This document shows positions 1 to 8,490 of a stretch of DNA of 64,000 bases, in pieces. The notes under the pieces were generated by a model that ran no database searches, was not told the origin of the DNA, and worked only from the letters and a program-made list of their open reading frames with translations. Both the position numbers and the translations under genes were made by a program. Positions within the stretch are counted from its first letter, which is position 1, and the number at the start of each line of letters is the position of its first letter. The stretch covers positions 124,001 through 188,000 of the forward strand of contig NZ_JAUFQP010000013.1 of assembly GCF_030409805.1 (NCBI RefSeq). Reading direction: 5' to 3'. The DNA comes from Algibacter miyuki (GTDB lineage: Bacteria; Bacteroidota; Bacteroidia; Flavobacteriales; Flavobacteriaceae).

Positions 1-1259
1 CTGAATTCGGCCAAAGCACGACGAATTTTTCTACTAGCACCATCCAACGTTCTACTATTTGCTGTAACTTTTACAAGCATGGAATCGAAAAAAGGCGAAA
101 TAGTAGCACCTTGATAGATACTTCCTGCATCTAAGCGAATACCAAAACCAGAAGCACTTCGGTAAGCCGATACGGTGCCGTAATCGGGCTTAAAATCGTT
201 TTGTGGGTCTTCCGTAGTAATTCTACATTGCAAGGCGTAACCGTTGATTTGTACCGATTCCTGGTTCGGAATTTTTATTTGTTCGTCGGCTAGCTTGTAA
301 CCGCCAGCGATAAATATTTGTGTTTTAATTAAATCGATATTAGTAACAACCTCGGTAACGGTGTGTTCTACCTGTACACGCGGGTTTACTTCAATAAAGT
401 AAATAGAATCGTCATCGTCCACCAAAAACTCAACCGTACCAATATTATTATAGTCTACGGCTTTGCAAATTTTAATGGCATAGTCATAAAGTGCTTGTTT
501 CGTTTCATCTTTTAAACCGTAAGACGGTGCAAATTCAATTACTTTTTGGTATCGGCGTTGTACCGAGCAATCTCTTTCAAATAAATGAACCGTATTACCA
601 AAGCTATCGGCTACAATTTGAATTTCGATATGTTTTGGGTTTTCTACAAATTTTTCTAAAAAAACGGTATCGTCTCCAAAAGCATTTAAAGCTTCACGTT
701 TACTTTCGTTAAAAGCACCTTTTAGTTCATCTTCTTTTCTAATTACACGCATACCACGGCCACCACCACCAGAAGCAGCTTTAAGCATAATAGGGTACCC
801 TATTATTTTAGCTTCGGAAATGGCTACGTCAATATCAGTAAGCGGTTTTGTATTACTTTGAATAATAGGAATGTTATTTTCTACAGCCACCGTTTTTGCT
901 GTAATTTTATCCCCAAGGGCTTTTAAAACAGATACTTTGGGGCCAATAAAAATAATGCCGTTGTCTTCACAGGCTTGTGCAAAATCAGCATTTTCTGATA
1001 AAAAACCATAACCGGGATGTATGGCATCAGCCCCGTTTTTAATTGCCACTTTTATAATGGCATCAATATTTAAATAAGGTTTTAAAGGTTCGTTATCTTC
1101 TCCAATTTGGTATGATTCATCGGCCTTGTATCGGTGCAAGGAATAGCGGTCTTCAAAAGTGTAAATACCTACTGTTTTTATGCTGATTTCTGTACAGGCT
1201 CTGAAAATTCTAATCGCAATTTCTCCTCTGTTGGCTACAAGTATTTTTTTAATTTTCAA
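1..1259 (-). CDS. pyc: Pyruvate carboxylase, N-terminal part (runs off the left edge)
   Basis: Biotin carboxylase portion of a pyruvate carboxylase, which carboxylates pyruvate to oxaloacetate using ATP, bicarbonate and biotin. Reverse translation begins MKIKKILVANRGEIAIRIF, followed by the RYKADESYQIG segment, the HPGYGFLSEN motif, the glycine-rich ATP-grasp loop (KAASGGGGRGM), the FIEVNPRVQVEH metal/ATP motif and the PDYGTVSAYRSASGFGIRLD stretch that I associate with pyruvate carboxylase rather than acetyl- or propionyl-CoA carboxylase subunits. About 419 codons are present, against about 1150 in a complete enzyme; the carboxyltransferase and biotin domains lie beyond the edge. No ATG fits the family N-terminus, so the TTG at 1259 is taken as the start. 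Function is clear; subfamily assignment rests on remembered motifs. Confidence 0.93.
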   Translation of the reverse strand, partial: MKIKKILVANRGEIAIRIFRACTEISIKTVGIYTFEDRYSLHRYKADESYQIGEDNEPLKPYLNIDAIIKVAIKNGADAIHPGYGFLSENADFAQACEDNGIIFIGPKVSVLKALGDKITAKTVAVENNIPIIQSNTKPLTDIDVAISEAKIIGYPIMLKAASGGGGRGMRVIRKEDELKGAFNESKREALNAFGDDTVFLEKFVENPKHIEIQIVADSFGNTVHLFERDCSVQRRYQKVIEFAPSYGLKDETKQALYDYAIKICKAVDYNNIGTVEFLVDDDDSIYFIEVNPRVQVEHTVTEVVTNIDLIKTQIFIAGGYKLADEQIKIPNQESVQINGYALQCRITTEDPQNDFKPDYGTVSAYRSASGFGIRLDAGSIYQGATISPFFDSMLVKVTANSRTLDGASRKIRRALAEF

Positions 1260-1434
1260 TGTAATATGGTGTTTAGTTTGTATAGTGAAAAAGTTAATTG
1301 GTTTTAAATATATGAAAAAATTATGTATTAAAAATCTTTATTATTAAGCTTATTTAAAACATATTAAAATGCCTTGTTTTTAATGTTTTAATATAAATTT
1401 AATGAGCTAATTTTTAAAACGATTTAGAATAAAT

Positions 1435-1442
1435 TAGATTTG
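1435..1442 (+). promoter_or_regulatory. Candidate Bacteroidota -7 box for the phosphatase gene
   Basis: TAGATTTG matches the TAnnTTTG -7 consensus exactly and ends 14 bases before the ATG at 1457, leaving a very short leader. I see no good -33 TTTG upstream. The rest of 1260-1456 is AT-rich and shows no gene. Confidence 0.45.
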
Positions 1443-1456
1443 TAAAAAAATAAAAT

Positions 1457-2188
1457 ATGCGCACCATTGCAATCGGAGATATTCATGGCGGATTAAAGGC
1501 TTTAATTCAGTTATTAAATAAATTAGAAGTAAAAGATGAAGATCATCTTATTTTTATGGGCGATTATGTCGATGGTTGGAGCGAGTCGGCTCAAGTTATT
1601 GCATTTTTATTGGATTTATCTGAAAAAATAAATTGTGTTTTCATTAGAGGAAATCATGATGTTTGGTGTGAAGAGTGGTTGAAAACGGGAGAAGTAAACA
1701 AGACTTGGTATCAGCATGGTGGTAAAGAAACCATGGCGAGTTATCACAATATTTCTGATGAAGAAAAACAACAACATATCACCTTTTTTGAAAACTTAAA
1801 AATGTATCATATCGATGCTGAAAACCGCTTGTTTTTACACGCCGGCTTCACATCTATGCATGGCGTTGAAAAGGAAGTGCATTTGCCAACGTTATACTAT
1901 GATAGAACGTTATGGGAAATGGCTTTAGCGATGGATAATAATTTAGATACTGAATCTTATTTTTATCCAAATCGATTAAAGCATTACCACGAAGTTTATA
2001 TAGGGCACACACCAACAACTAACTTTGATTGTGACATACCGATGAACGCTGTTAATATTTGGAATGTAGATACAGGCGCTGCTTTTCGTGGTAAAATCTC
2101 AGGTATGGATATCAATACCAAAACCTTTTTGCAAAGTGATGCTGTGTATACCCTGTACCCGAATGAAAAGGGACGCAACAAAGATTAA
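1457..2188 (+). CDS. Metallophosphoesterase, PPP (serine/threonine phosphatase-like) family
   Basis: A 243-residue calcineurin-like phosphoesterase. The three metal-ligand blocks are intact: GDIHG (residues 7-11), GDYVDG (35-40) and RGNHD (64-68), followed by a later histidine block HAGF and a GHTP block near residue 183. This arrangement is typical of PPP-type protein phosphatases and of symmetrical dinucleoside-tetraphosphate hydrolases; the substrate cannot be decided from the sequence. There is no signal peptide, so it should act in the cytoplasm. It converges on the envelope-protein gene at 2200 with 11 bases between stop codons, and is divergent from pyruvate carboxylase. Confidence 0.88.
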   Translation: MRTIAIGDIHGGLKALIQLLNKLEVKDEDHLIFMGDYVDGWSESAQVIAFLLDLSEKINCVFIRGNHDVWCEEWLKTGEVNKTWYQHGGKETMASYHNISDEEKQQHITFFENLKMYHIDAENRLFLHAGFTSMHGVEKEVHLPTLYYDRTLWEMALAMDNNLDTESYFYPNRLKHYHEVYIGHTPTTNFDCDIPMNAVNIWNVDTGAAFRGKISGMDINTKTFLQSDAVYTLYPNEKGRNKD

Positions 2189-2199
2189 AGCTTAGGAGG

Positions 2200-3723
2200 T
2201 TACTCTATAGTTTTAAACGCTTTTATGGCCGCATTGGGTTCAATGACATTGTAACCTTTCCAGAATTCCGGATCGTATTTTGGTAAATACACGGGCTCTA
2301 CGTTTGGTTTTTCTTCAAAGTTGTTAAAGTCTGTTTCTGATATTTGTTCATTTTCAAAAATCACTAGCTCACTTTTTTGTCTTATCGACATTATAAAATG
2401 TATGTCAGAATCTAGTTCGTTTTGTTTGCGTCGGCCTTTAACATGTTTATTCTTTTCAATAATGGTTAAAGGGCGATCAATGCCAAATTTGCTGCCTTCT
2501 TCTAATTCGGCATATTTTAAAGTGTATTTTTCGGTGTCGTTTTTAGAATAGATAAGTGTTCCTTTTTTTAAGTTTCTTGTGTGCGATAATCCTAATAATT
2601 TAAAACTTTTAAGGATTTTTACGTTTTCATAATCTATTCTAATAATAGCGAAATCATCAGTGTTTACGTAAAGGATGCCTTTAAAATCTTCATTTCGTTT
2701 TGGGGTAAAACTTATTTTATAAACAAATTCATCGTTTAAAAATGTATAATCTTCGACTATAAAATCAAATCGATTTTCTTTTTCTAAAAAGTTTAAATCG
2801 CTGTCTTCGAAAATAAAACTGTCGTGTTCAAGTTTTGATATGGCCGATTTGCGGTAATTTGCAAAATCTTTTTTACGCTCGGCTTCTTTTTTCTGTTCTT
2901 CTTCGAGCATAGCTTCTGTTTTTTTAACGTCCTTTTTTTCTGAATCGGAAATAAAAGCCGTGGAGTCTATTTCTGTTTTTGTACCAAAGAAACCTGATTT
3001 TATTTTAAAATAAGAATCGCGTTTTACGTGCTTTTTCAGAATGGTATTTAATTTTTCTTCATACCCTTCAAAACTGAGTTCTTTACTTTTGTCGTATAGG
3101 TGAGAGGCTTTAATAATATCTATTTTTTGCTTATCATCTTCATCTGGGGTAGTATATAAATTGGCTAAAATCTCGGTGTAATCATCGGCATGCTTCGGAA
3201 TAGCAGCAATTAAACTATCTGTAAATTGTTGGTTAAATTCCGGAATAGTGGATTTATTGATTTTAACATCGTGTTTTAATAAATTTTGAAAAGATGACGC
3301 GCGGTAAAATAATTTGCTTTTAGCAAAACTATGATCGTAATTATTATCTAAGTTTTCTTTTACTTTTTCAATAATTTCCTCGGGCGTATAATTTTTATTT
3401 GAAACTAAAATCTCGTCTAATTCTATAGATTCGGTATGCATCAAAACCAAACTATCTTTAAAGTTTTGAGCTAGAAATTGTTTGGTTTGATAACCAAGAC
3501 ATCTAATTTTTAAAGAATCTGTTTTAGAGAACTTTCCGCGTAAATTAATTTGAAAATCACCGTTAGAGTTACTAATTACCCCAGAGTTATCATTTATAGA
3601 AATGGTAGCAAACGGAATCGGTTTTTGTGTTACCGAATCTAATATTTTAGCATGTATAGATTCTTGCGAAAACCCGAAAAAAGAAAGAAAGGTAAAAAGA
3701 AAAGCGGTGTAAATATGTTTCAT
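2200..3723 (-). CDS. Envelope protein with carboxypeptidase-like regulatory domain
   Basis: A 507-residue exported protein. A signal peptide (MKHIYTAFLFTFLSFFGFSQ) is followed by a beta-sandwich domain of the CarboxypepD_reg-like type (KILDSVTQKPIPFATISI, about residues 26-100), as found at the N-terminus of many Bacteroidota outer-membrane proteins. The rest is a long lysine/glutamate-rich region with a charged helical stretch (EAMLEEEQKKEAERKKDFA) and a C-terminal half resembling DUF5686-type or outer-membrane-associated proteins of this phylum. No catalytic motif is visible. It probably resides in the periplasm or at the outer membrane. About 200 bases (3724-3923) upstream hold no gene. 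Confidence 0.75.
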   Translation of the reverse strand: MKHIYTAFLFTFLSFFGFSQESIHAKILDSVTQKPIPFATISINDNSGVISNSNGDFQINLRGKFSKTDSLKIRCLGYQTKQFLAQNFKDSLVLMHTESIELDEILVSNKNYTPEEIIEKVKENLDNNYDHSFAKSKLFYRASSFQNLLKHDVKINKSTIPEFNQQFTDSLIAAIPKHADDYTEILANLYTTPDEDDKQKIDIIKASHLYDKSKELSFEGYEEKLNTILKKHVKRDSYFKIKSGFFGTKTEIDSTAFISDSEKKDVKKTEAMLEEEQKKEAERKKDFANYRKSAISKLEHDSFIFEDSDLNFLEKENRFDFIVEDYTFLNDEFVYKISFTPKRNEDFKGILYVNTDDFAIIRIDYENVKILKSFKLLGLSHTRNLKKGTLIYSKNDTEKYTLKYAELEEGSKFGIDRPLTIIEKNKHVKGRRKQNELDSDIHFIMSIRQKSELVIFENEQISETDFNNFEEKPNVEPVYLPKYDPEFWKGYNVIEPNAAIKAFKTIE

Positions 3724-3923
3724 AAAATCTATTGTTTCGTTTAAAAGTAGACGAACCAGCGAACTATTTGTAACATTTAGTTTTTCTTTAAGTCAATTTT
3801 ATTAGTTTTTAACAAAATAGGAGTGTGCTTTATCATTTCTTTAAGATTGAAGTGAACGCATTCTAATGTAGTGGTTTAAGTTTTACTTTATTATGAAGAA
3901 ATACGAAGAAAACACAACTATAA

Positions 3924-4628
3924 TCAACCGTTTTGAAGCACGTGTTTTACGTAATATTGATTGAGTTGCTTTGGTGAAGCTCCCAATCTTTTTTTAGTAT
4001 GAATTACCCAATAATGATATTGTAATGTGCCAACACCTTTGTTGTTGTAGTGACGTGCCGAGGTGGTTAGCCATTCTTGAATAACTACAAATTGATTTAT
4101 GGCGTATAGTTTTTCGGTAAAATCGTTGTCTTCATAAATTATGAAGTTTTCATCATAACCGCCAATAGTTTCAAATAAAGAAGCTGTAACAAATAAACTT
4201 TGATCGCCGCCTCTGCATACTTTCCAATTAAATTTTGTAAACCAACCTGCAAGAGTTAACCACCAATGTTTGGAGTCGAATTTCATCTTAAAACAACCAG
4301 CGTTATTACCTTGATTTACTTCGTTTAAAATTAAAGAATCATATTGGTTTGGCGGAAAAGAATCGGCATGTAAAAAATAAAACACATCACCTTTTGCAGC
4401 TTTAGCACCGGCGTTCATTTGTTTGGCGCGTCCCTTTTCCGAAGTAATTATTTTTATGCTTAATCCTAAGTTTTTTATAATGCTAATACTATTGTCTGTA
4501 CTGCCACCATCAACCACAATAATTTCCGAAATGTTGCTTAAATCCGCATGATCTATCAGATGATATAAGAAATCTGCAATAGTTTCAGCTTCATTTAAAA
4601 CAGGAATTATTATCGAAATTTTACTCAT
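3924..4628 (-). CDS. Family 2 glycosyltransferase, TIGR04283 type (rSAM/selenodomain-associated)
   Basis: A 234-residue GT-A glycosyltransferase. The N-terminus (ISIIIPVLNEAETIADFL) and VVDGGSTDNS form the nucleotide-sugar binding half; FLHADSFPP carries the DxD-like metal motif; RGGDQSLFV and YEDNDFTEKL are the acceptor-side motifs of family 2. TIGR04283 is defined by its association with ArsS-type radical-SAM clusters, which fits its place as the last gene of this minus-strand cluster. Its start overlaps the end of the DUF547 gene by 8 bases, so translational coupling is likely. The sugar donor and acceptor are unknown; attaching a glycerol or other aglycone to an arsenoribose is an inference from context. 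Confidence 0.86.
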   Translation of the reverse strand: MSKISIIIPVLNEAETIADFLYHLIDHADLSNISEIIVVDGGSTDNSISIIKNLGLSIKIITSEKGRAKQMNAGAKAAKGDVFYFLHADSFPPNQYDSLILNEVNQGNNAGCFKMKFDSKHWWLTLAGWFTKFNWKVCRGGDQSLFVTASLFETIGGYDENFIIYEDNDFTEKLYAINQFVVIQEWLTTSARHYNNKGVGTLQYHYWVIHTKKRLGASPKQLNQYYVKHVLQNG

Positions 4629-5532
4629 TCAAGTCCCAGTTATAATCTTTAAAGCTTTTTTTCGCTTTCGCGGAAATGTCTACGCTTGTGTATTGGTTTA
4701 GAAAATCGATTAAACTGCCGTCTTTCTTAAAATCTTTTGCAAACCATTGAAATATTTTTGAAATTTCAATGTGGTTTTCGCTTATGTTATTTCTATTCGT
4801 GTCGCTTAAAAACTCTTTGGTAGCTTCTGTAAGTTGCGTTTCTAAACTTTCGGAAGTAAAGGCTTTGTTTTGCAGTTTCGGACAAGAAAAAGAGGCGCAG
4901 ACAATAGCAAAATGAATACGCGGTTCGTCCATTTTTCGTAATATTTCATGTTCAATCTCACTTAAATTGAACCATTTTTTGTCAAGTTTCCAAAGACGTT
5001 GTTCCCAAGGTTTATCGATGTCTTTAATGCTTTTTAGGGGGTAATTCCGAAGAATTAAATCTACCGTCATGGCATTGTATGCGTTTATCCAAAAGGCTAA
5101 GGTTTCAGTTTTTGACAGGTTTTTGAAACCTTCATTAGTGTATGTTACATTTAAAACTTCAATATAACTAAGCAACTTTTTATGATCTAATTTAAAGGTT
5201 TTGTAGTTTACTTGGCCAGCATCTGAAACGTGTTTTTGAAGCAATTCGTCCCACAATTGGTGCGTGGTTAAAAAGCGTTTACTAAGTGTTTGGTTCAATT
5301 CTGAAACAGCCGTTGTATCGTTTGTACCTGTTGTAGATTTTGCCGTTTCTAAGGTTTCCGTGTTTAAATATTTTGTTTCTGTTTGAATAGCTTCAGCTTG
5401 AACGGTTTCCGAAGAAATTGAAGCCACTTCTTTTATTTCAGTAAATTGTGGTGTATCTGTAGTGTGAAATGTTTTTTTTGTCACACAAGACGTCATGAAA
5501 ACAATGCATACTAAATAGGTTAATACTTTCAT
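4621..5532 (-). CDS. DUF547 lipoprotein
   Basis: A 303-residue predicted lipoprotein: short hydrophobic N-terminus with a lipobox ending in Cys16 (VFMTSC), a Ser/Thr/Glu-rich linker of about 75 residues, then a DUF547 domain. The domain shows FWINAYNAMTVDLIL, the DEPRIHFAIVCASFSCPKL block with paired cysteines, and a C-terminal IFQWFAKDF segment. DUF547 has no agreed enzymatic role; papain-like folds have been proposed for relatives. It overlaps the preceding hydroxylase-family gene by 4 bases and the following glycosyltransferase by 8, so it belongs to the same transcription unit. A periplasmic or outer-membrane location next to cytoplasmic sugar-transfer enzymes is notable but unexplained. 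Confidence 0.82.
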   Translation of the reverse strand: MKVLTYLVCIVFMTSCVTKKTFHTTDTPQFTEIKEVASISSETVQAEAIQTETKYLNTETLETAKSTTGTNDTTAVSELNQTLSKRFLTTHQLWDELLQKHVSDAGQVNYKTFKLDHKKLLSYIEVLNVTYTNEGFKNLSKTETLAFWINAYNAMTVDLILRNYPLKSIKDIDKPWEQRLWKLDKKWFNLSEIEHEILRKMDEPRIHFAIVCASFSCPKLQNKAFTSESLETQLTEATKEFLSDTNRNNISENHIEISKIFQWFAKDFKKDGSLIDFLNQYTSVDISAKAKKSFKDYNWDLNE

Positions 5533-6410
5533 TTTTTTAATGGGTAAAGTTCTTGACTTATAAAATCTTTTGGGAATTTATCATCATCTTCAAAACCTAA
5601 TTCAATATCTCTACCGTTGTGCGGCACATAATCGGTTTTAAAAATGTAATCCCAAATACTTAATGTTAGTCCGTAATTTACGCCGTGCCTTACATGTTTT
5701 GGTAATGTTTTTACATGGTGCCAAATGTGCATTTTCGGGTTATTGAAAACGTATTTTAAAATGCCGTAATCCCAACCTAAGTTCGCGTGGTTTAAGTGCC
5801 CGATCGCAATGCTGAAGAAGTAAACAATAGCCACATCTTGCGCACTGTAATTGGCAATAAGCGCAAGCGGAATATATAGAATCGATTTGTATACTACCGG
5901 CTCCATCCAGTGGTAACGCAGGTGTGCGGCAAAGCCCATTTCTTTTACTGAATGATGTACTTTATGAAAATTCCAAAGAAAAGGGACGTGATGTAATAAA
6001 CGATGGGTATTCCATTGTACAAAATCGGAAACTAGAAAGAAAATAATTAAACCCAACCATTTTGGTAAATCGTCGGCATTAAATACTTGTAAATCTTGTA
6101 ATGATATGCCAATGGTGTTTAGTGCATCATTTAAAAATTCGGCTGCAGTATTAGAAAGCGCAATTAAAATAATGAGGTTTAAAAGAAAGAAGTTGAAAAA
6201 CATGTAAAACGTATCTAACCAAAAATCTTTACGGAAAATAGATTGATTTTTTCGCCAAGGAAAAGCCACTTCTAAACCCCAAACAATTAGAGAAATAGCT
6301 ATAAGTCCATAAAAATAATTATCCCAGTTATTCTGAAAAAGGATCTCATTTTTAAGATAATTCCAGTAACCCGAATAAGCGTTTTTTATGATGTTTAGGT
6401 ATTTTTCCAT
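5529..6410 (-). CDS. Sterol desaturase / fatty acid hydroxylase family membrane protein
   Basis: An integral-membrane di-iron protein with several hydrophobic segments and the histidine clusters of the fatty acid hydroxylase superfamily: HRLLHH, HKVHHS, HLNHAN and HIWHH. The family inserts oxygen into or desaturates lipid-like substrates. The open frame extends to an ATG at 6443 (adding MLPSCITQIFN), but the ATG at 6410 (MEKYLNIIKNAYSGYW) looks like the natural N-terminus; the choice is not certain. It is in the ArsS cluster, 95 bases after the phosphorylase gene and 4 bases overlapping DUF547. A lipid-linked arsenosugar would be a possible substrate, but this is only inferred from neighbours. 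A second family member is at 54519-55358. Confidence 0.82.
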   Translation of the reverse strand: MEKYLNIIKNAYSGYWNYLKNEILFQNNWDNYFYGLIAISLIVWGLEVAFPWRKNQSIFRKDFWLDTFYMFFNFFLLNLIILIALSNTAAEFLNDALNTIGISLQDLQVFNADDLPKWLGLIIFFLVSDFVQWNTHRLLHHVPFLWNFHKVHHSVKEMGFAAHLRYHWMEPVVYKSILYIPLALIANYSAQDVAIVYFFSIAIGHLNHANLGWDYGILKYVFNNPKMHIWHHVKTLPKHVRHGVNYGLTLSIWDYIFKTDYVPHNGRDIELGFEDDDKFPKDFISQELYPLKK

Positions 6411-6505
6411 GTTGAAAATTTGAGTAATACATGAAGGTAACAACGCGTTATCTAAAAGAATAGCTAACGGGTTGTTGCTGTTTTATAGGTGTGTTGAATT
6501 CTGAA

Positions 6506-7318
6506 TTAAAGCGTTTTAATAAGTGCTTTAAATAGAATGATCATTTCTGGTTCGGCTTTTTCTGCCATGGCGATTATTTCGCTAATATCAACTGGTTTCA
6601 AGTTTTCTGGATCGCATTCATCGGTTAAAACAGAAACTGCCGCAACGTTTAAATTGAGATGATTGGCAACAATAATTTCAGGAACGGTGCTCATGCCAAC
6701 AGCATCTGCTCCAAGGGTTTTTAACATACGGTATTCGGCACGTGTTTCTAACTGTGGCCCAACCACACTCGCATAAACACCCTCGTGAAGTGTAATGTTG
6801 TTTGCTTTAGCAATACTTTTAAATTTTGTGTTTATTTCAGCATTGTAAGGTGCGCTCATATCTGTAAAGCGTTCGCCTAAAAGTTCAACGCCTTTAAAAG
6901 CTAGAGGAGAACCTCCTTGGAGGTTAATATGGTCGTCGATAAGCATAAGCTCACCTTTTTTGAAATCAAGATTTATGGCCCCCGACGCGTTAGAAACTAA
7001 TAGGGTAGTAATGCCTAACTTTTCCATAATACGCACAGGATATGTTACGTCCTGCAAGGTGTAACCTTCATATAAATGGAAGCGTCCTTGCATTACAATG
7101 ACCTTTTTACCTTCCAATTCTCCATAAATAAGTTTTCCTTTATGGAATTCAACGGTAGCCGTTGGAAAGTTTGGTATGTGGTTGTAGCTTACTTCTTTTA
7201 AAATAGTTACTTCGTTTAAAAGTTGCCCTAAACCTGTTCCTAAAATAATTCCTACTTCAGGTTTGTCAAATCCTTTTTCAACTAAATATTCTACGGTTTC
7301 TTCTATAAATTTTATCAT
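6506..7318 (-). CDS. punA: Purine nucleoside phosphorylase, trimeric PNP/MTAP family
   Basis: A 270-residue PNP of the trimeric class, which splits purine nucleosides with phosphate into base and ribose-1-phosphate. Visible landmarks are the phosphate loop GTGLG (27-31), MQGRFHLYEGY with His81, the VSNASGAIN block (108-115), VGPQLET with Glu191, and ADAVGMSTVPE (204-214). Glu191 aligns without gaps with human Glu201, and Asp233 (SVLTDE) with human Asn243; human PNP changed to Asp at that position is reported to accept adenosine, and MTAP also has Asp there. The enzyme may therefore use 6-aminopurine nucleosides. Its start overlaps the upstream glycosyltransferase by 4 bases (ATGA), so it is part of the ArsS cluster. 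Class assignment is firm; substrate is inferred. Confidence 0.92.
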   Translation of the reverse strand: MIKFIEETVEYLVEKGFDKPEVGIILGTGLGQLLNEVTILKEVSYNHIPNFPTATVEFHKGKLIYGELEGKKVIVMQGRFHLYEGYTLQDVTYPVRIMEKLGITTLLVSNASGAINLDFKKGELMLIDDHINLQGGSPLAFKGVELLGERFTDMSAPYNAEINTKFKSIAKANNITLHEGVYASVVGPQLETRAEYRMLKTLGADAVGMSTVPEIIVANHLNLNVAAVSVLTDECDPENLKPVDISEIIAMAEKAEPEMIILFKALIKTL

Positions 7319-7941
7319 TGTAATTGCTGAATTCGTTGTTGTAAATTGGTGTTGTTTTTGTAAAATGCAGAGGCTTTTAAATCTTCAAAAGTATCAATGT
7401 CATTTAACGGTTCTAACAAGGTGTAAGATACATTGTTTTCGTCTAATTCTTGGAGTGTCGTATCTAATAAATTAGGTTGGCTCCATGGTTTATTATCGAA
7501 AATGGCAGTGTTCAGTTTTGATAATCCTACGAGGTAATAACCGCCATCTAGTGCAGGGCCAAAAACCACATTGTTAGTTTGTAAAGCTTTTAGTCCGCTT
7601 TCTAAATGAATAGCATCGATATCTGGCAAATCGGAGCCAATAAGTACAATACGCTCGTAACCTTTGTTGAATCCATCGATAAAAGCGTTTTTCATGCGTT
7701 GGCCTAAATCTTCACCATTTTGAGTGGTTTTAAAATAGCTTTCCCAAGTATTACTTTCTACTGTTTCAGAAAAGTAAATATGTTTATCTGTTTTGGTATT
7801 TTGAACGGCTGTTTGAGTCACTTTTACCAATTCGCTATACACATCAAAAGCTCCTTGATTACCAATAGTTTTGGCTAATCGAGTTTTAACTTTACCTAAT
7901 GCGATGTTTTTTACAAAAACGATTATTAAATTTTTATTCAT
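7315..7941 (-). CDS. TIGR04282-type glycosyltransferase / nucleotidyltransferase-like protein (DUF2064)
   Basis: A 208-residue protein of the TIGR04282 family (transferase 1, rSAM/selenodomain-associated; CofC-like fold), annotated in related clusters as an arsenosugar biosynthesis glycosyltransferase. It shows the N-terminal strand with GKVKTRLA (nucleotide binding), GEDLGQRM, the metal-binding GSDLPDI, and GPALDGGYYLVGL. It overlaps the phosphorylase by 4 bases downstream and the rhodanese frame by 8 bases upstream. A cytoplasmic role in transferring a sugar or nucleotide to the arsenoribose product is plausible, but not shown by the sequence. A second, divergent copy lies at 15371-16054. 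Confidence 0.86.
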   Translation of the reverse strand: MNKNLIIVFVKNIALGKVKTRLAKTIGNQGAFDVYSELVKVTQTAVQNTKTDKHIYFSETVESNTWESYFKTTQNGEDLGQRMKNAFIDGFNKGYERIVLIGSDLPDIDAIHLESGLKALQTNNVVFGPALDGGYYLVGLSKLNTAIFDNKPWSQPNLLDTTLQELDENNVSYTLLEPLNDIDTFEDLKASAFYKNNTNLQQRIQQLQ

Positions 7942-8428
7942 AAATTTTTATGCCTTTTTTAAGCCATTTACTCCATGCTTTATTGAAGGTGTGAATGCTA
8001 TCTGTTTCTTTTTCTTCGGAATTGTAAACCGGAAAATTATTGTTTTTCCATTCAAAAATACCACCATACAAGTTTTCGACATGTGTGTATCCGGCTTGTT
8101 TTAAACTGTCTGCGATAGATTCTGATCGGATACCGAGTGAACAGTACACAACAATTTGGGTGTCTTTATTCGGTATTTTTTTTTAAACACTATCAATTTT
8201 AAAATGGTTGTAACCAATATGAATAGCTTGTTTTAAGTGGCTTGTTTCGTATTCGTTAAGCTCTCTTGAGTCTAAAATAATAGCGTTTGTTTTCGGCATG
8301 GCTAATTCCTGTACCGAAATATACGGAACGCTATTATCGTTGTATTGCTTCAAAAGTTTATCGATAGATTTTTGAGCAAACAAAGAAGATCCGTAAAGTA
8401 ATAAGCATAAAATAAAAGCCTTTTTCAT
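7934..8428 (-). pseudogene. Exported rhodanese-like protein interrupted by an in-frame TAA
   Basis: Read straight through, this frame gives a 164-residue periplasmic rhodanese: signal peptide (MKKAFILCLLLYGSSLFAQ), N-terminal strand with ILDSRELNEYETSHLKQAIH, then the active-site loop YCSLGIRSE with its catalytic Cys, and LYGGIFEWKNNNFPVY. After KIDSV (codon 81, stop at 8183-8185) there is TAA followed by a run of A, and the same frame continues with KKIPNKDTQIVVYCSLG; no frameshift is needed. Everything except the one stop looks intact, so the lesion is recent, or is a sequencing/assembly error. An internal GTG at 8149 could restart translation, but would lack the signal peptide and half the domain. 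It is in the ArsS cluster between the metallophosphoesterase and TIGR04282 genes. Confidence 0.8.
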
Positions 8429-8490
8429 AAGAAATTAGTCTCCTTAAATATCGAAAAATTACAATTTTTAATCAAAAATAGTTTTACTAA

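Noticed and set aside
8149-8185. Selenocysteine or programmed recoding at the rhodanese stop
   Set aside because: The stop is TAA, not TGA, and downstream sequence is in the same frame, so neither selenocysteine nor frameshifting explains it.
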